From NCBI GenBank assembly GCA_910583885.1, contig CAJUAC010000019.1, positions 1 through 39,999 of the forward strand: DNA of 39,999 nt, given 5' to 3'. The DNA is from an uncultured Oscillospiraceae bacterium. GTDB lineage: Bacteria > Bacillota > Clostridia > Oscillospirales > Oscillospiraceae. Shown here piece by piece: positions 7,601 to 14,743 of the stretch (position 1 is its first letter; every line of letters begins with the position of its first letter). Below the pieces are notes generated by a model, which was not told the origin of the DNA, ran no database searches, and worked only from the letters and a program-made list of their open reading frames with translations. The translations under genes and the position numbers were made by a program.

Positions 7601-9134
7601 CAACCAGGACACCCAGACCCCCGAGGCGGGGACGGCCAACCCCCTCTATGCCATCGGCAGCGGGAAGGTGGCAGAGGCCATCTGCAAGGCCCCCCTCAAC
7701 TATGAGCCGGGCACCAAGACGGTCTACTCCGATGTGGATTACATGCTGCTGGGCCTCATCATTGAGAAGGTCTCCGGCAAGGATCTGGATACCTTCCTCA
7801 AGGACGTGTTCTACAAGCCCCTGGGGCTCAGCCATATCACCTATTCCCCCCTGGAGCACGGCTTTGACGCCAATGACTGCGCGGCCACCGAGCTCAACGG
7901 CAACAGCCGGGACGGGGCGATCAGCTTTACCGGCATCCGGGAGGGCGTCATCCAGGGTACGGTCCACGACGAGAAGGCGTACTATGCGATGGGCGGCGTG
8001 TCCGGCCACGCTGGCCTCTTCTCCAACGCGGAGGATCTGGCCAAGCTGGCCCAGGTGATGCTCAACCACAGCGGCTACGGCAAAACAACACTCTTTAACC
8101 CCAATGTCAACAGCTATTTCACCGCCCGCAAGGACACCCTGGCCAACTGGGGGCAGGGCTGGTGGCGGCAGGGCAGCTGCCTGCGCCCGTGGTACTTCGG
8201 CGTCCAGGCATCCCGGGATACCATCGGCCACCAGGGCTGGACCGGCACGCTGACCATGATCGACCCGAAGGAGGATCTGGTGGTGCTCTACCTGACCAAT
8301 AAGATCAATTCCCCTGTTACGGACAATGCCGCCAACCCCAACCAGTTTGACGGCAACTGGTACACCGCCTCCACTCTGGGCTTTGTCGCCAACATCCTCT
8401 ACCAGGGCCTCAGCAGCAACAGCGCCGCCGCCGATATCCAGCCAGCCCTGGATTCTCTGCTGGGCAGCATGGCGATTGACCATATGCGCCTGGTGGACGA
8501 GGCGGAGACCACAGATGCGGAGCACCCCATCGTCCAGTCCGCCTATGCAGTGGTGGAACTGGCCCTGGCTGCGGCGAAGGAGCGCGGGAACGCCGAAAAC
8601 CTCCAGGCAGCCCAGGCCGTCACCGATGCCATGGATCCGGTGCGGGACGCCCAGTTCCTGGCCGGGCAGGACGTGGCCCCGGCGGCTGCCCCGCAGCCCG
8701 CCTCCCTGCCCTTTCATGATGTGGCGGCAGACGCTGCCTACTATGGCGATCTTCTGGCCGTGTATCAGGCGGGCCTGATGCGGGGTATGACAGCGGAGCA
8801 GTTCGCGCCGGAAAAGCCCGTTGCCTGGAGTATGCTGGCAAACATCCTGTACCAGATGGAGGGCCAGCCCGAGACGGAATACACCGGCAGCCGCTGGTTC
8901 TCCAAGGCTGTCAGCTGGGCGGACGCCAATGGCCTGCTGACCGGCTACGAGAGCGGCGTGACCGATCCCAGCGCGGAGCTGACCAGTGCGCAGGCCCTCG
9001 CCATCCTCGCCGGCTACGCCCAAAAGCAGGGGATTGAACTGGCGGACGGCGCACTGCCCGGCGGTGACAGCACCATGACCCGCGCTGCACTGGCCTCCGC
9101 CCTTACCCAGCTTCTGAGCGGCGCAGCCAAATAA
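4647..9134 (+). CDS. Secreted tandem serine beta-lactamase/PBP4B-like protein with SLH region
   Basis: The 1495-residue protein has a signal peptide (MKKTMQKMLSLVLAAVLSLS, cleavage probably after AFA). It then has two copies of the same unit: a small beta domain (QGTLYV...VDISGLTV; QGTLYF...VDVSKVAV) followed by a PF00144-type serine hydrolase. Catalytic motifs appear in both: S224-x-x-K227, Y351-S-D353, H519-Q-G521 in copy one and S902-x-x-K905, Y1027-S-D1029, H1195-Q-G1197 in copy two. Residues from about 1353 resemble SLH repeats (FHDVAADAAYYGDLLAVYQAG; RWFSKAVSWADANGLLTGY), which attach proteins to the cell wall. The likely role is D-Ala-D-Ala carboxypeptidase or esterase activity on the cell surface. 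Activity against beta-lactams is not shown by the sequence. The two units look like a fairly recent duplication. Confidence 0.88.
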   Translation: MKKTMQKMLSLVLAAVLSLSLACPAFAASGTQSVTLPDQDWQGAVTFPDWKGYVDDTLAMNSLYSFTGFRGQGTLYVTPAEGVTGFRLFVNNAEVDTSDMRAGRTWKVDISGLTVDGTNTIQVSAITPSTLTVTVNVPYPTLISGDPEDVGMDADTISLISDLINAEVKYGFSGAQLAVVKDGKLVVNEAWGSVNGYRNDNSRIQPGDSDYVPVTTDTLYDLASNTKMYSVNYALQYMLSHEGYDIALDDPITKFFPEFDSKGQTIFKAGTSAAEQDQICAWKSQLTIRDVLMHQAGFDPDPQYHNDQFDQAAQTPQAGVDNPLFSQERSATLGKVLASPLTYEPGTQTKYSDVDYMLLCFIIEKVTGQGLDQFLKEKFWTPMGLKHITYNPLENGFDKDSCAATELQGNTRDGAISFANVRTDVVQGEVHDEKAFYAMDGVSGHAGLFSNAEDLAKLASLMLTGGYGGHKYFNTDIIDEFTKPKSIEAPTWGLGWWRQGNVGRNNYFTTHSSSGTIGHQGWTGTLTVIDPEQNLVVVLLTNKKNSPVLDNTVSANDFYSDNMVLGGLGCVVGYVYESLTSSPEAMDASLMQLAVDRISMLSEHKGAYDEAPHMNDAFALTDLSITRAEKRPSQTAKGYAQSALDALTGAVAKYVDNGENQANAEKWLAELQARLDAVTASGEAAPSAGLKAVSVPSMPCADREGKYTSGGQNAVYFPRAYGTSTSYCYQNGVTWFEGYEGQGTLYFAVRSAIPSLQVFVNGVAVDVSAMLNQERASFFAVDVSKVAVNGRNSVQVSGMPVDTPRGEDAPLLMVSVNPEVIKGTPADVGLDSKVLDLIDGIIQGDVDRGFTSAQLAIVKDGRMVYSNAWGAANSYTSSGERIQPGDSGYVPVTTDTLYDLASNSKMYAVNYALQYLVKEGQLGLSDPITKYFPSFAEKGSIAFKTGTAEADKDKIAAWKQQLTIQDILQHQAGFDPDPQFHNDQFNQDTQTPEAGTANPLYAIGSGKVAEAICKAPLNYEPGTKTVYSDVDYMLLGLIIEKVSGKDLDTFLKDVFYKPLGLSHITYSPLEHGFDANDCAATELNGNSRDGAISFTGIREGVIQGTVHDEKAYYAMGGVSGHAGLFSNAEDLAKLAQVMLNHSGYGKTTLFNPNVNSYFTARKDTLANWGQGWWRQGSCLRPWYFGVQASRDTIGHQGWTGTLTMIDPKEDLVVLYLTNKINSPVTDNAANPNQFDGNWYTASTLGFVANILYQGLSSNSAAADIQPALDSLLGSMAIDHMRLVDEAETTDAEHPIVQSAYAVVELALAAAKERGNAENLQAAQAVTDAMDPVRDAQFLAGQDVAPAAAPQPASLPFHDVAADAAYYGDLLAVYQAGLMRGMTAEQFAPEKPVAWSMLANILYQMEGQPETEYTGSRWFSKAVSWADANGLLTGYESGVTDPSAELTSAQALAILAGYAQKQGIELADGALPGGDSTMTRAALASALTQLLSGAAK

Positions 9135-9195
9135 AATCTTACCTGCGTCAGCCCGCCATATGGGCTGGGCATCCCCTCTATTGAGAACCGGAAAA

Positions 9196-9235
9196 GCGGC
9201 TGTCCCTTCCTTTAAGGGGCAGCCGCTGTTTCCTC
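9196..9235 (+). terminator. Terminator of the PBP4B/SLH gene
   Basis: GCGGCTGTCCCTT pairs with AAGGGGCAGCCGC (9196-9208 with 9214-9226) and is followed by a T-rich tract TGTTTCCTCTTT. A second inverted repeat CTGTGATC/GATCACAG at about 9279-9303 lies between this gene and the convergent DUF3795 gene. Confidence 0.7.
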
Positions 9236-9311
9236 TTTGTACCTGGGCGCTTTTGCCCGGCGGACGGGCTGCGGGAGGCTGTGATCCCCCGTTCAGATCA
9301 CAGTTGGTACT

Positions 9312-9854
9312 CTATTTCTTTTTTATAAGCTTTAACGTTATGTTTCTTCTACCGGCAATCCCTTGAAACACATTTGCCACATGCAAACAGCGCTCTTTCA
9401 TAGGCAGCAGGGACAATGTATCATTAGATTGTATTTGCTTGATGGCCTCCTGTAATTCAGAAAGCTCCAGCAGATTGACTGCCACGCAAAAGAAATTTTT
9501 CTTGCGTCCGTCGTTATAGTTCGCGAGCAGGTAAGAAAGAATCTGTATTTTTTCTTGTTGTTCAAGATTATACTGTTCAACCCCGATGCTCTGTGCCCGT
9601 TCTAAGTCTGATGTTTGCCGTTGATGCGTAACAAAAGAATCGTATTCCTCTATGTGCTGATATCGTTCGCATGGATAATCGCCGCATTCATAGCAATATT
9701 CAATTTTTCCATGTTCCAGGCTGCACCTCGCAATCTTGCACGATTGATTTCCATTGCCGCAGCCGCCGCAATGACTTCCCAAAAACATGGGACATAGTCC
9801 ACAATTCAGTCCGCAAAGGGAAAGTAATTGGTTCTTCCTCTCAAATCCTTTCAT
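9312..9854 (-). CDS. DUF3795-type cysteine-rich protein
   Basis: The 180-residue protein opens with LCGLNCGLCPMFLGSHCGGCG, then CKIARC and YCYECGDYPCERY. This is the Cys pattern of DUF3795 proteins, which are presumed to bind zinc or an iron-sulfur cluster. No enzymatic role is established for the family. The C-terminal half is helical and lacks cysteines apart from isolated ones. Base composition is clearly AT-richer than the neighbours, with many A/T third positions, which suggests horizontal acquisition. It has its own consensus promoter. The start is preceded by a weak GGGGG at 8 bases. Confidence 0.75.
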   Translation of the reverse strand: MKGFERKNQLLSLCGLNCGLCPMFLGSHCGGCGNGNQSCKIARCSLEHGKIEYCYECGDYPCERYQHIEEYDSFVTHQRQTSDLERAQSIGVEQYNLEQQEKIQILSYLLANYNDGRKKNFFCVAVNLLELSELQEAIKQIQSNDTLSLLPMKERCLHVANVFQGIAGRRNITLKLIKKK

Positions 9855-9889
9855 CCTACCAGCCCCCGCAAATCCGATTTTTTACTCTG

Positions 9890-9918
9890 ATTATACGGTC
9901 CGTTCTGGTCCCAGTCAA
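9890..9918 (-). promoter_or_regulatory. Promoter for the DUF3795 gene
   Basis: Minus strand TTGACT, 17 bases, TATAAT. It is divergent from the promoter at 9989, with about 70 bases between the -35 boxes. Confidence 0.8.
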
Positions 9919-9988
9919 GCTTGCCTTGCGGCGCCGCCGGTATCTTCAGTCTCAGTATTTTTCTGAAAAGGGATGCGGCGATCCTTCC

Positions 9989-10017
9989 TTGACAAGGGCG
10001 CGCGAGGCAGATATACT
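9989..10017 (+). promoter_or_regulatory. Promoter for the RACo-like gene
   Basis: TTGACA, 17 bases, TATACT. Transcription should start near 10024, about 40 bases before the ATG. Confidence 0.82.
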
Positions 10018-10063
10018 ATAAAAAAGTAACCCAAACTCCTGTTGACAAAGAAAGGAACCGCCT

Positions 10064-11989
10064 ATGTTTACGATTACATTCCGGTTTGAGACCGGCGAAG
10101 CCGTATCGATTTCCGCCAACGCGGGGGAGAAGCTGCTGGATGTGGCGCGGAAGGCCAACGTCGCCATCGACGCCCCCTGCTCCGGCAACGGCGTGTGCGG
10201 GAAGTGCCGTGTCCGCCTGGTGTCCGGCTATCTGGACGCCCCCATCAACCGCCACATCTCCGCCGAGGAGTACGAGGCCGGCTGGCGGCTGGCCTGCCTG
10301 GCCCAGATCAGCGGAGACGCGGAAATTGAAGTCCCCGACATCGCCTCCGCCTACCGCAGCCGGATGAAGATGGCGGACCTCTCCTCCCCGGAGGAGATCG
10401 CCATCTTTGAGGATCTGCACCACCAGCTGGAGGAGGCTGGGATCTCCTTTCGCAGCGACCTGTCCTTCCTGTCCTTAAACCTGCCCGAGCCCTCCCTGGA
10501 GGACACCATGCCTGACAATGAGCGCCTGCTCCGGGCCGTGGAGGAGGCCACCGGCGTGGCCCAGGAGGCCATCATGCTGCCCTACTGGGTGCTGCGGGAG
10601 CTGGGCCAGGTGCTGCGGGAGAGCGGGTTTTGCGTCAAATGCGTCATCTCCCGGGATAATGACCGCATCCTGATCCGGGATGTGCTCCCCCAGGACAGCA
10701 CGGAACCCCTGGTGGGCTTTGCCCTGGATCTGGGCACCACGTCCCTGGCCGGTGTGCTGGTGGATCTGGAGACCGGGAAAATTTTGGCTAAGGCCAGCGG
10801 CGGCAACGGCCAGATCCGCTATGGCGCGGATGTCATCAACCGCATCATTGAATCCGGCAAGCCCGGCGGCCGCAAACGCCTCCAGGATGCCGTGGTCAAG
10901 GAGTCCATTATCCCCATGCTGGCCTCCATGTACCGCACAGCGGGCATCAATCCCCGGCGCATCTACCGCATGGTCCTGGCCAGCAACACCACCATGAACC
11001 ACCTCCTGCTGGGCCTCCATGCCGACCCCATCCGCATGGAGCCCTTTGTCCCCAGCTTCTTCCACACAGACCACCTGTTTGTGCGGGACATCCAGCTGAA
11101 GATGAACCCCCTGGCGGAGCTGGTTGTGGCCCCCAATATCGGCAGCTACGTGGGCGGGGATATTACCGCCGGCGCCCTGGTATCCATGATCTGGAACAGC
11201 CCGGAGATGAGCCTGTTTATCGACCTGGGGACCAACGGGGAGCTGGTCTTCGGCAACAGCGAGTTCCTCATGAGCTGCGCCTGTTCCGCAGGCCCGGCCT
11301 TTGAGGGCGGCGATATCAGCTGCGGGATGCGGGCCACCGACGGCGCAGTGGAGGCCTGCACCATTGATAAGGAGACTATGGAGCCCACCATGACGGTGGT
11401 AGGCGGCGTGGCCCCGGCGGGCATCTGCGGCAGCGGTATTATCGATATCATTGCCGAGCTGTTCCGCTGTGGGATCATCAACGGCAAGGGCAAATTTGTC
11501 CGGGAGGGGGAGCGGGTTCTCCACGATGAGCACGGCATGGGCTCCTATGTCCTGGCCTGGAAGAAGGACACCGGCGGGGCGAAGGATGTGACCATCAATG
11601 AGGTTGATATTGACAACTTCATCCGGGCCAAGGGCGCCATCTTCTCCGCCACCCAGACCATGCTCCGCTCCCTGGGCTTTGATACGTCTGTAATTGAGCG
11701 GGTCTATGTGGCCGGGGGCATCGGCAGCGGCATCAACATGCGCAACGCTGTCACCATTGGCATGTTCCCCGACATCCCCCTGGAGAACTTCCACTATATC
11801 GGCAACTCCTCCCAGGCGGGCGCCTATGCCATGCTGCTCTCCAGCCAGGCCAGGGAGAAGGTCTTTGAGCTGGGCCGCTCCATGACCTATCTGGAGCTGA
11901 GCAACGAGCCGGGGTATATGGATGAATTTGTGGCCGCCTGCTTCCTGCCCCATACCGATGCGGGGCTGTTCCCCAGCGTGGAGCTGTAG
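10064..11989 (+). CDS. RACo/RamA-like corrinoid protein reductive activator
   Basis: The 641-residue protein has an N-terminal plant-type [2Fe-2S] ferredoxin domain with Cys39, Cys45, Cys48 and Cys78 (C-x5-C-x2-C-x29-C). A linker of about 100 residues leads to an ASKHA ATPase-like domain: phosphate motif FALDLGTTSLAGVLVDL, then VLASNTTMNHLLLGL, LFIDLGTNGELVFG, GICGSGIIDIIAEL and VYVAGGIGSGINM. Proteins of this type use ATP and low-potential electrons to reduce inactive Co(II) corrinoid proteins back to Co(I). The usual partners (methyltransferase, corrinoid protein) are not in this window, so the target is unknown. AAAGGA lies 7 bases before the ATG. It is probably co-transcribed with the small Cys protein that follows. 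Confidence 0.9.
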   Translation: MFTITFRFETGEAVSISANAGEKLLDVARKANVAIDAPCSGNGVCGKCRVRLVSGYLDAPINRHISAEEYEAGWRLACLAQISGDAEIEVPDIASAYRSRMKMADLSSPEEIAIFEDLHHQLEEAGISFRSDLSFLSLNLPEPSLEDTMPDNERLLRAVEEATGVAQEAIMLPYWVLRELGQVLRESGFCVKCVISRDNDRILIRDVLPQDSTEPLVGFALDLGTTSLAGVLVDLETGKILAKASGGNGQIRYGADVINRIIESGKPGGRKRLQDAVVKESIIPMLASMYRTAGINPRRIYRMVLASNTTMNHLLLGLHADPIRMEPFVPSFFHTDHLFVRDIQLKMNPLAELVVAPNIGSYVGGDITAGALVSMIWNSPEMSLFIDLGTNGELVFGNSEFLMSCACSAGPAFEGGDISCGMRATDGAVEACTIDKETMEPTMTVVGGVAPAGICGSGIIDIIAELFRCGIINGKGKFVREGERVLHDEHGMGSYVLAWKKDTGGAKDVTINEVDIDNFIRAKGAIFSATQTMLRSLGFDTSVIERVYVAGGIGSGINMRNAVTIGMFPDIPLENFHYIGNSSQAGAYAMLLSSQAREKVFELGRSMTYLELSNEPGYMDEFVAACFLPHTDAGLFPSVEL

Positions 11990-12014
11990 GCCGCCTCGCA
12001 GGGATTGGGATCAA

Positions 12015-12239
12015 ATGATGAAGGAGACACTGGCTATCACCTATCTCAACTGCGGCTTCTGTACAGCGAAGAACCACTGCACCGCCTGCGGCGGGGAACT
12101 CTCCTCCGCCCTGGAGCAGAAGCCGGGCATTGCCCGGGCCCAAGTGAACGTGCCGGACCACACCCTGCTGATAGAGCACACCTTGGACGCTGAGGGGCTG
12201 GAGGACCTGCTGGATGGGATGGGGCTTCTGATCGGATAG
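12015..12239 (+). CDS. Small Cys-rich protein, HMA-like (74 aa)
   Basis: The protein reads MMKETLAITYLNCGFCTAKN, then HCTACGGELSSALEQ, and ends with a segment of heavy-metal-associated character (PGIARAQVNVPDHTLLIEHT...LEDLLDGMGLLIG). Four cysteines sit in two C-x2-C pairs near the N-terminus, well placed to bind a metal or cluster. It starts 23 bases after the RACo-like gene and shares its terminator, so a role with that activator is likely but unproven. The ribosome binding site (GGGAT) is weak, and either of two adjacent ATGs could be used. Confidence 0.75.
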   Translation: MMKETLAITYLNCGFCTAKNHCTACGGELSSALEQKPGIARAQVNVPDHTLLIEHTLDAEGLEDLLDGMGLLIG

Positions 12240-12247
12240 AGAACATA

Positions 12248-12286
12248 ACAGAACCAGGCGGGCCGCAGCGGCCCGCCTGGTTCTGT
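12248..12286. terminator. Bidirectional terminator between convergent genes
   Basis: A perfect 17-bp stem (12248-12264 with 12270-12286) with loop GCAGC is followed by TGCTTTATTTT. It separates the RACo unit from the convergent aminopeptidase gene. Confidence 0.88.
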
Positions 12287-12304
12287 GTTGCTTTATTTTC
12301 TATC

Positions 12305-13582
12305 TTATGCCAGAGTAAAGCGCCCGTTCTCCTCCTGGAACACGAAGCCATAGAAAGCTGTCATCGCCTGGATGAGGTACTCCGTGTCCTTGGCACCGGC
12401 GGTTTCAAAGCAGGAGTGCATGGCCAGCTGGGGCAGGCCGATATCGACGGTGTTCAGGGAGAGGTGGGAGTTGGAGATATTGCCCAAGGTGGATCCGCCT
12501 GCCAGGTCAGAGCGGTTGGAGAAGTGCTGGACCGGCACATTGGCGCGCTGGCACACCTCGGTAAACACCGCCTGGGCCGCGCCGTCGGTGGCGTAGCGCA
12601 CGCCGTGCTTGATGACAATGCCCGCGTTCATAGCCGGGCGGTGGGTGGCGTCGGCATACTCGGGGTGGTTGGGGTGGACGGCATGGGCGTTGTCGGCGGA
12701 GACCAGGAAGCTGTTGGCCACGGCAGAGGCCCGGTCGCGGCCCATGGCCTCGCAGATCCGCGAAACGAGGTCGGACAGGAAGGTACCGTCAGCCCCCTGC
12801 TTGGTGAGGCTGCCCACCTCCTCGTTGTCCAGCAGTGCGAATACGGGGACGCTGGCGCTCTCCTTGGCCGCCAAAAAGCCCTGGAAGCAGCCGTAGGCGC
12901 ACTGGAGGTCGTCCAGCATGGGCGCGGAGATAAACTCGCCATCCGCCCCCCAGGCGAGGCCCTTTTGCCGGATGCAGAGGAACAGGTCTGTACCCAAAAT
13001 ATCCGCCTCCTGGCAGCCTGCGGCTTCGGCCACGATGGCGCGGAAGGAGCCCTTTGCCCCCTCCAGGCCCATGAGGGGGACCATGTCGCACTTGGCGTCG
13101 TACTTGAACCCGTCGTTGGCCGCCCGGTTCATATGGACCGCCACATTGGGGATCAGCAGCAGATCCTTGTCCACATAGACCAGCCGGGTCTCAATTGCCC
13201 CCTCTGTGCGCACCAGCACCCGGCCCGCCACAGTCAGCGGCCGGTCCATCCAGGGGGCGCAGAGCATCCCGCCATACTTCTCTACATTGAGGCGGACATA
13301 GCCCTCGGGGCCAGTGAGCTCCGCGTTCTCCTTTACCCGGAAGCCAGGCGCGTCACTGTGGCTGGCGGAGATCATGAAGCCCGTGAAATCCTTGCGGGGG
13401 ATCCGGAAGGCCAGCAGGGCAGAGCCGTTGCGGGTGGTGTAGTACTTCCCTCCCGGGGCCAGTTCCCAGGCCTTACCCTCGCTCAGCCGGATGTAGCCCG
13501 CCCCATCCAGGGCGCGGCACAGGTTTTCTACTGCATGGAAGCGGCTGGGGCTCTCCCCCAGGAAGGTCAGAAGATCCTGCAT
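12305..13582 (-). CDS. M18 family (aspartyl) aminopeptidase
   Basis: The 425-residue protein matches the size of DNPEP/ApeB enzymes, which are cytosolic dizinc aminopeptidases preferring acidic N-terminal residues. Metal and catalytic motifs are visible: SASHSDAPG (His75, Asp77), FALLDNEEVGS with the Glu pair, SADNAHAVHPN, and a late HFSNRSDLAGGSTLGN segment. I start at MQDLLTFLGE because AGGAGG lies 9 bases upstream. A frame seven codons longer would begin before that site. It lies 48 bases after the exchanger gene on the same strand and may share its promoter. The role is peptide degradation for amino acid supply, consistent with an amino-acid-fermenting organism. Confidence 0.93.
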   Translation of the reverse strand: MQDLLTFLGESPSRFHAVENLCRALDGAGYIRLSEGKAWELAPGGKYYTTRNGSALLAFRIPRKDFTGFMISASHSDAPGFRVKENAELTGPEGYVRLNVEKYGGMLCAPWMDRPLTVAGRVLVRTEGAIETRLVYVDKDLLLIPNVAVHMNRAANDGFKYDAKCDMVPLMGLEGAKGSFRAIVAEAAGCQEADILGTDLFLCIRQKGLAWGADGEFISAPMLDDLQCAYGCFQGFLAAKESASVPVFALLDNEEVGSLTKQGADGTFLSDLVSRICEAMGRDRASAVANSFLVSADNAHAVHPNHPEYADATHRPAMNAGIVIKHGVRYATDGAAQAVFTEVCQRANVPVQHFSNRSDLAGGSTLGNISNSHLSLNTVDIGLPQLAMHSCFETAGAKDTEYLIQAMTAFYGFVFQEENGRFTLA

Positions 13583-13630
13583 TGTCGTTTTCCTCCTCAT
13601 CAATCAAAAAAGATAGTATCTTGTTGCGGC

Positions 13631-14590
13631 TTATAATGTGAACTGCACCGCGCAGAAGGCGGCGTAGATTGCCAGCAGCGCCAGGCCCTGGAGCCGGGAG
13701 AGCTTCCCCCGCACCAGCGCGGGCAGGGTCAGCAGGGCCATCACCAGGAACATCACCGGCAGATCCAGCACAAGGGAGGCGTTTATCCCACCGATTTCGG
13801 CGGCCTGGGGGATGCTGAAGGGGGCGAGGGTGACAGAGACGCCGCTGACCAGGACCAGGTTGAACAGGTTCGCACCGATCACGTTCCCCAGGGAGAGGGC
13901 CCCGTGGCCCTTGATGAGGGAGGTGATGGCCGTCACCAGCTCCGGCAGGGAGGTCCCCAGGGCCACGAACGTCAAGGCGATCACCGACTCCGGCACGCCC
14001 AACGCCTGGGCGATCAGGGTTCCGTTCTCCACCAGCAGGTTGGCCCCCAGGGCGATAAGCGCCGCGCCCAACACCAGAAGGCCCAGGTCTTTGCCCAGGC
14101 TGGAGGCGGGCGCGTCCTCATCCGGGCCGCTGGCGGGGGATTTTTTCATTTGCAGCACGGTGGCCGCCATATACACCACGAAAATGACCAGCAGGGCAAT
14201 GCCGACAGGCCGGCCGAAGTATCCGGCCGTGTAAGCGGTAGCCGCATAGAGGACAGCGGCGGCAAAAAAGAACAGCACCGGTGTGCGCAGGGCGGCGCGG
14301 TCCACCCGGCCGGGGCGTACCGCGATGGTGATGGCGGCGATCAGCGACGCATTGCAGATCACCGAGCCAATGGCGTTCCCATAGGCGATCTCACCGTGGC
14401 CGCTGAGGGCGGAGGTGGTGGAGACCATGACCTCCGGCAGGGTGGTGCCGATGGACACCACGGTGGCCCCGATGAGCAGCTCCGGCAGGCGGAAACGGCG
14501 GGCAATGCCCGTCGCACCGTCGACAAACCAGTCCCCGCCCTTGATCAGGCAGAGCAGGCCGGCGGTAAACAGCAGAACAGGTACAAGCAT
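13631..14590 (-). CDS. Calcium/sodium (CaCA family) antiporter
   Basis: The 319-residue membrane protein shows the two inverted alpha repeats of the CaCA superfamily: VVSIGTTLPEVMVSTTSAL followed by YGNAIGSVICN, and VALGTSLPELVTAITSLI followed by LGNVIGANLFN. About ten hydrophobic segments are visible. It resembles YrbG-type K-independent exchangers, which swap Na+ or H+ for Ca2+ across the membrane. The start MLVPVLLFTAG follows GTAAGGAGAGAGAAA. A promoter with extended -10 lies about 60 bases upstream. Ion specificity cannot be read from the sequence. Confidence 0.92.
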   Translation of the reverse strand: MLVPVLLFTAGLLCLIKGGDWFVDGATGIARRFRLPELLIGATVVSIGTTLPEVMVSTTSALSGHGEIAYGNAIGSVICNASLIAAITIAVRPGRVDRAALRTPVLFFFAAAVLYAATAYTAGYFGRPVGIALLVIFVVYMAATVLQMKKSPASGPDEDAPASSLGKDLGLLVLGAALIALGANLLVENGTLIAQALGVPESVIALTFVALGTSLPELVTAITSLIKGHGALSLGNVIGANLFNLVLVSGVSVTLAPFSIPQAAEIGGINASLVLDLPVMFLVMALLTLPALVRGKLSRLQGLALLAIYAAFCAVQFTL

Positions 14591-14648
14591 TTTCTCTCTC
14601 CTTACATATTGCGTACACTCCGGCCTCTCTGACCGGAAAGCGGTACCC

Positions 14649-14677
14649 ATTGTATCACAAGCTGTGCTGTGAAGCAA
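14649..14677 (-). promoter_or_regulatory. Promoter for the exchanger (and probably aminopeptidase)
   Basis: Minus strand TTGCTT, 17 bases, TACAAT, with TGA immediately before the -10 (extended -10). Confidence 0.65.
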
Positions 14678-14700
14678 CGGTTCTGCCTACATTCTTCGTC

Positions 14701-14743
14701 AAAAAGCCGTCAAACATGCAGGAGGGAGGAAAAGCTTCACGGC
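14701..14743 (-). terminator. Probable terminator of the maf-mreCD-PBP2 operon
   Basis: On the minus strand GCCGT, overlapping the PBP2 stop codon, can pair with ACGGC, extended by AA/TT past a mismatch, and is followed by TTTTT. The stem is short and the loop long. Confidence 0.45.

Noticed and set aside
5199..9023. A 1274-codon open frame on the minus strand opposite the PBP4B/SLH gene
   Set aside because: It is a shadow of a GC-rich coding strand: low-complexity Gly/Val/His/Leu composition, no ribosome binding site, no recognisable domain, and the plus-strand gene has clear motifs.
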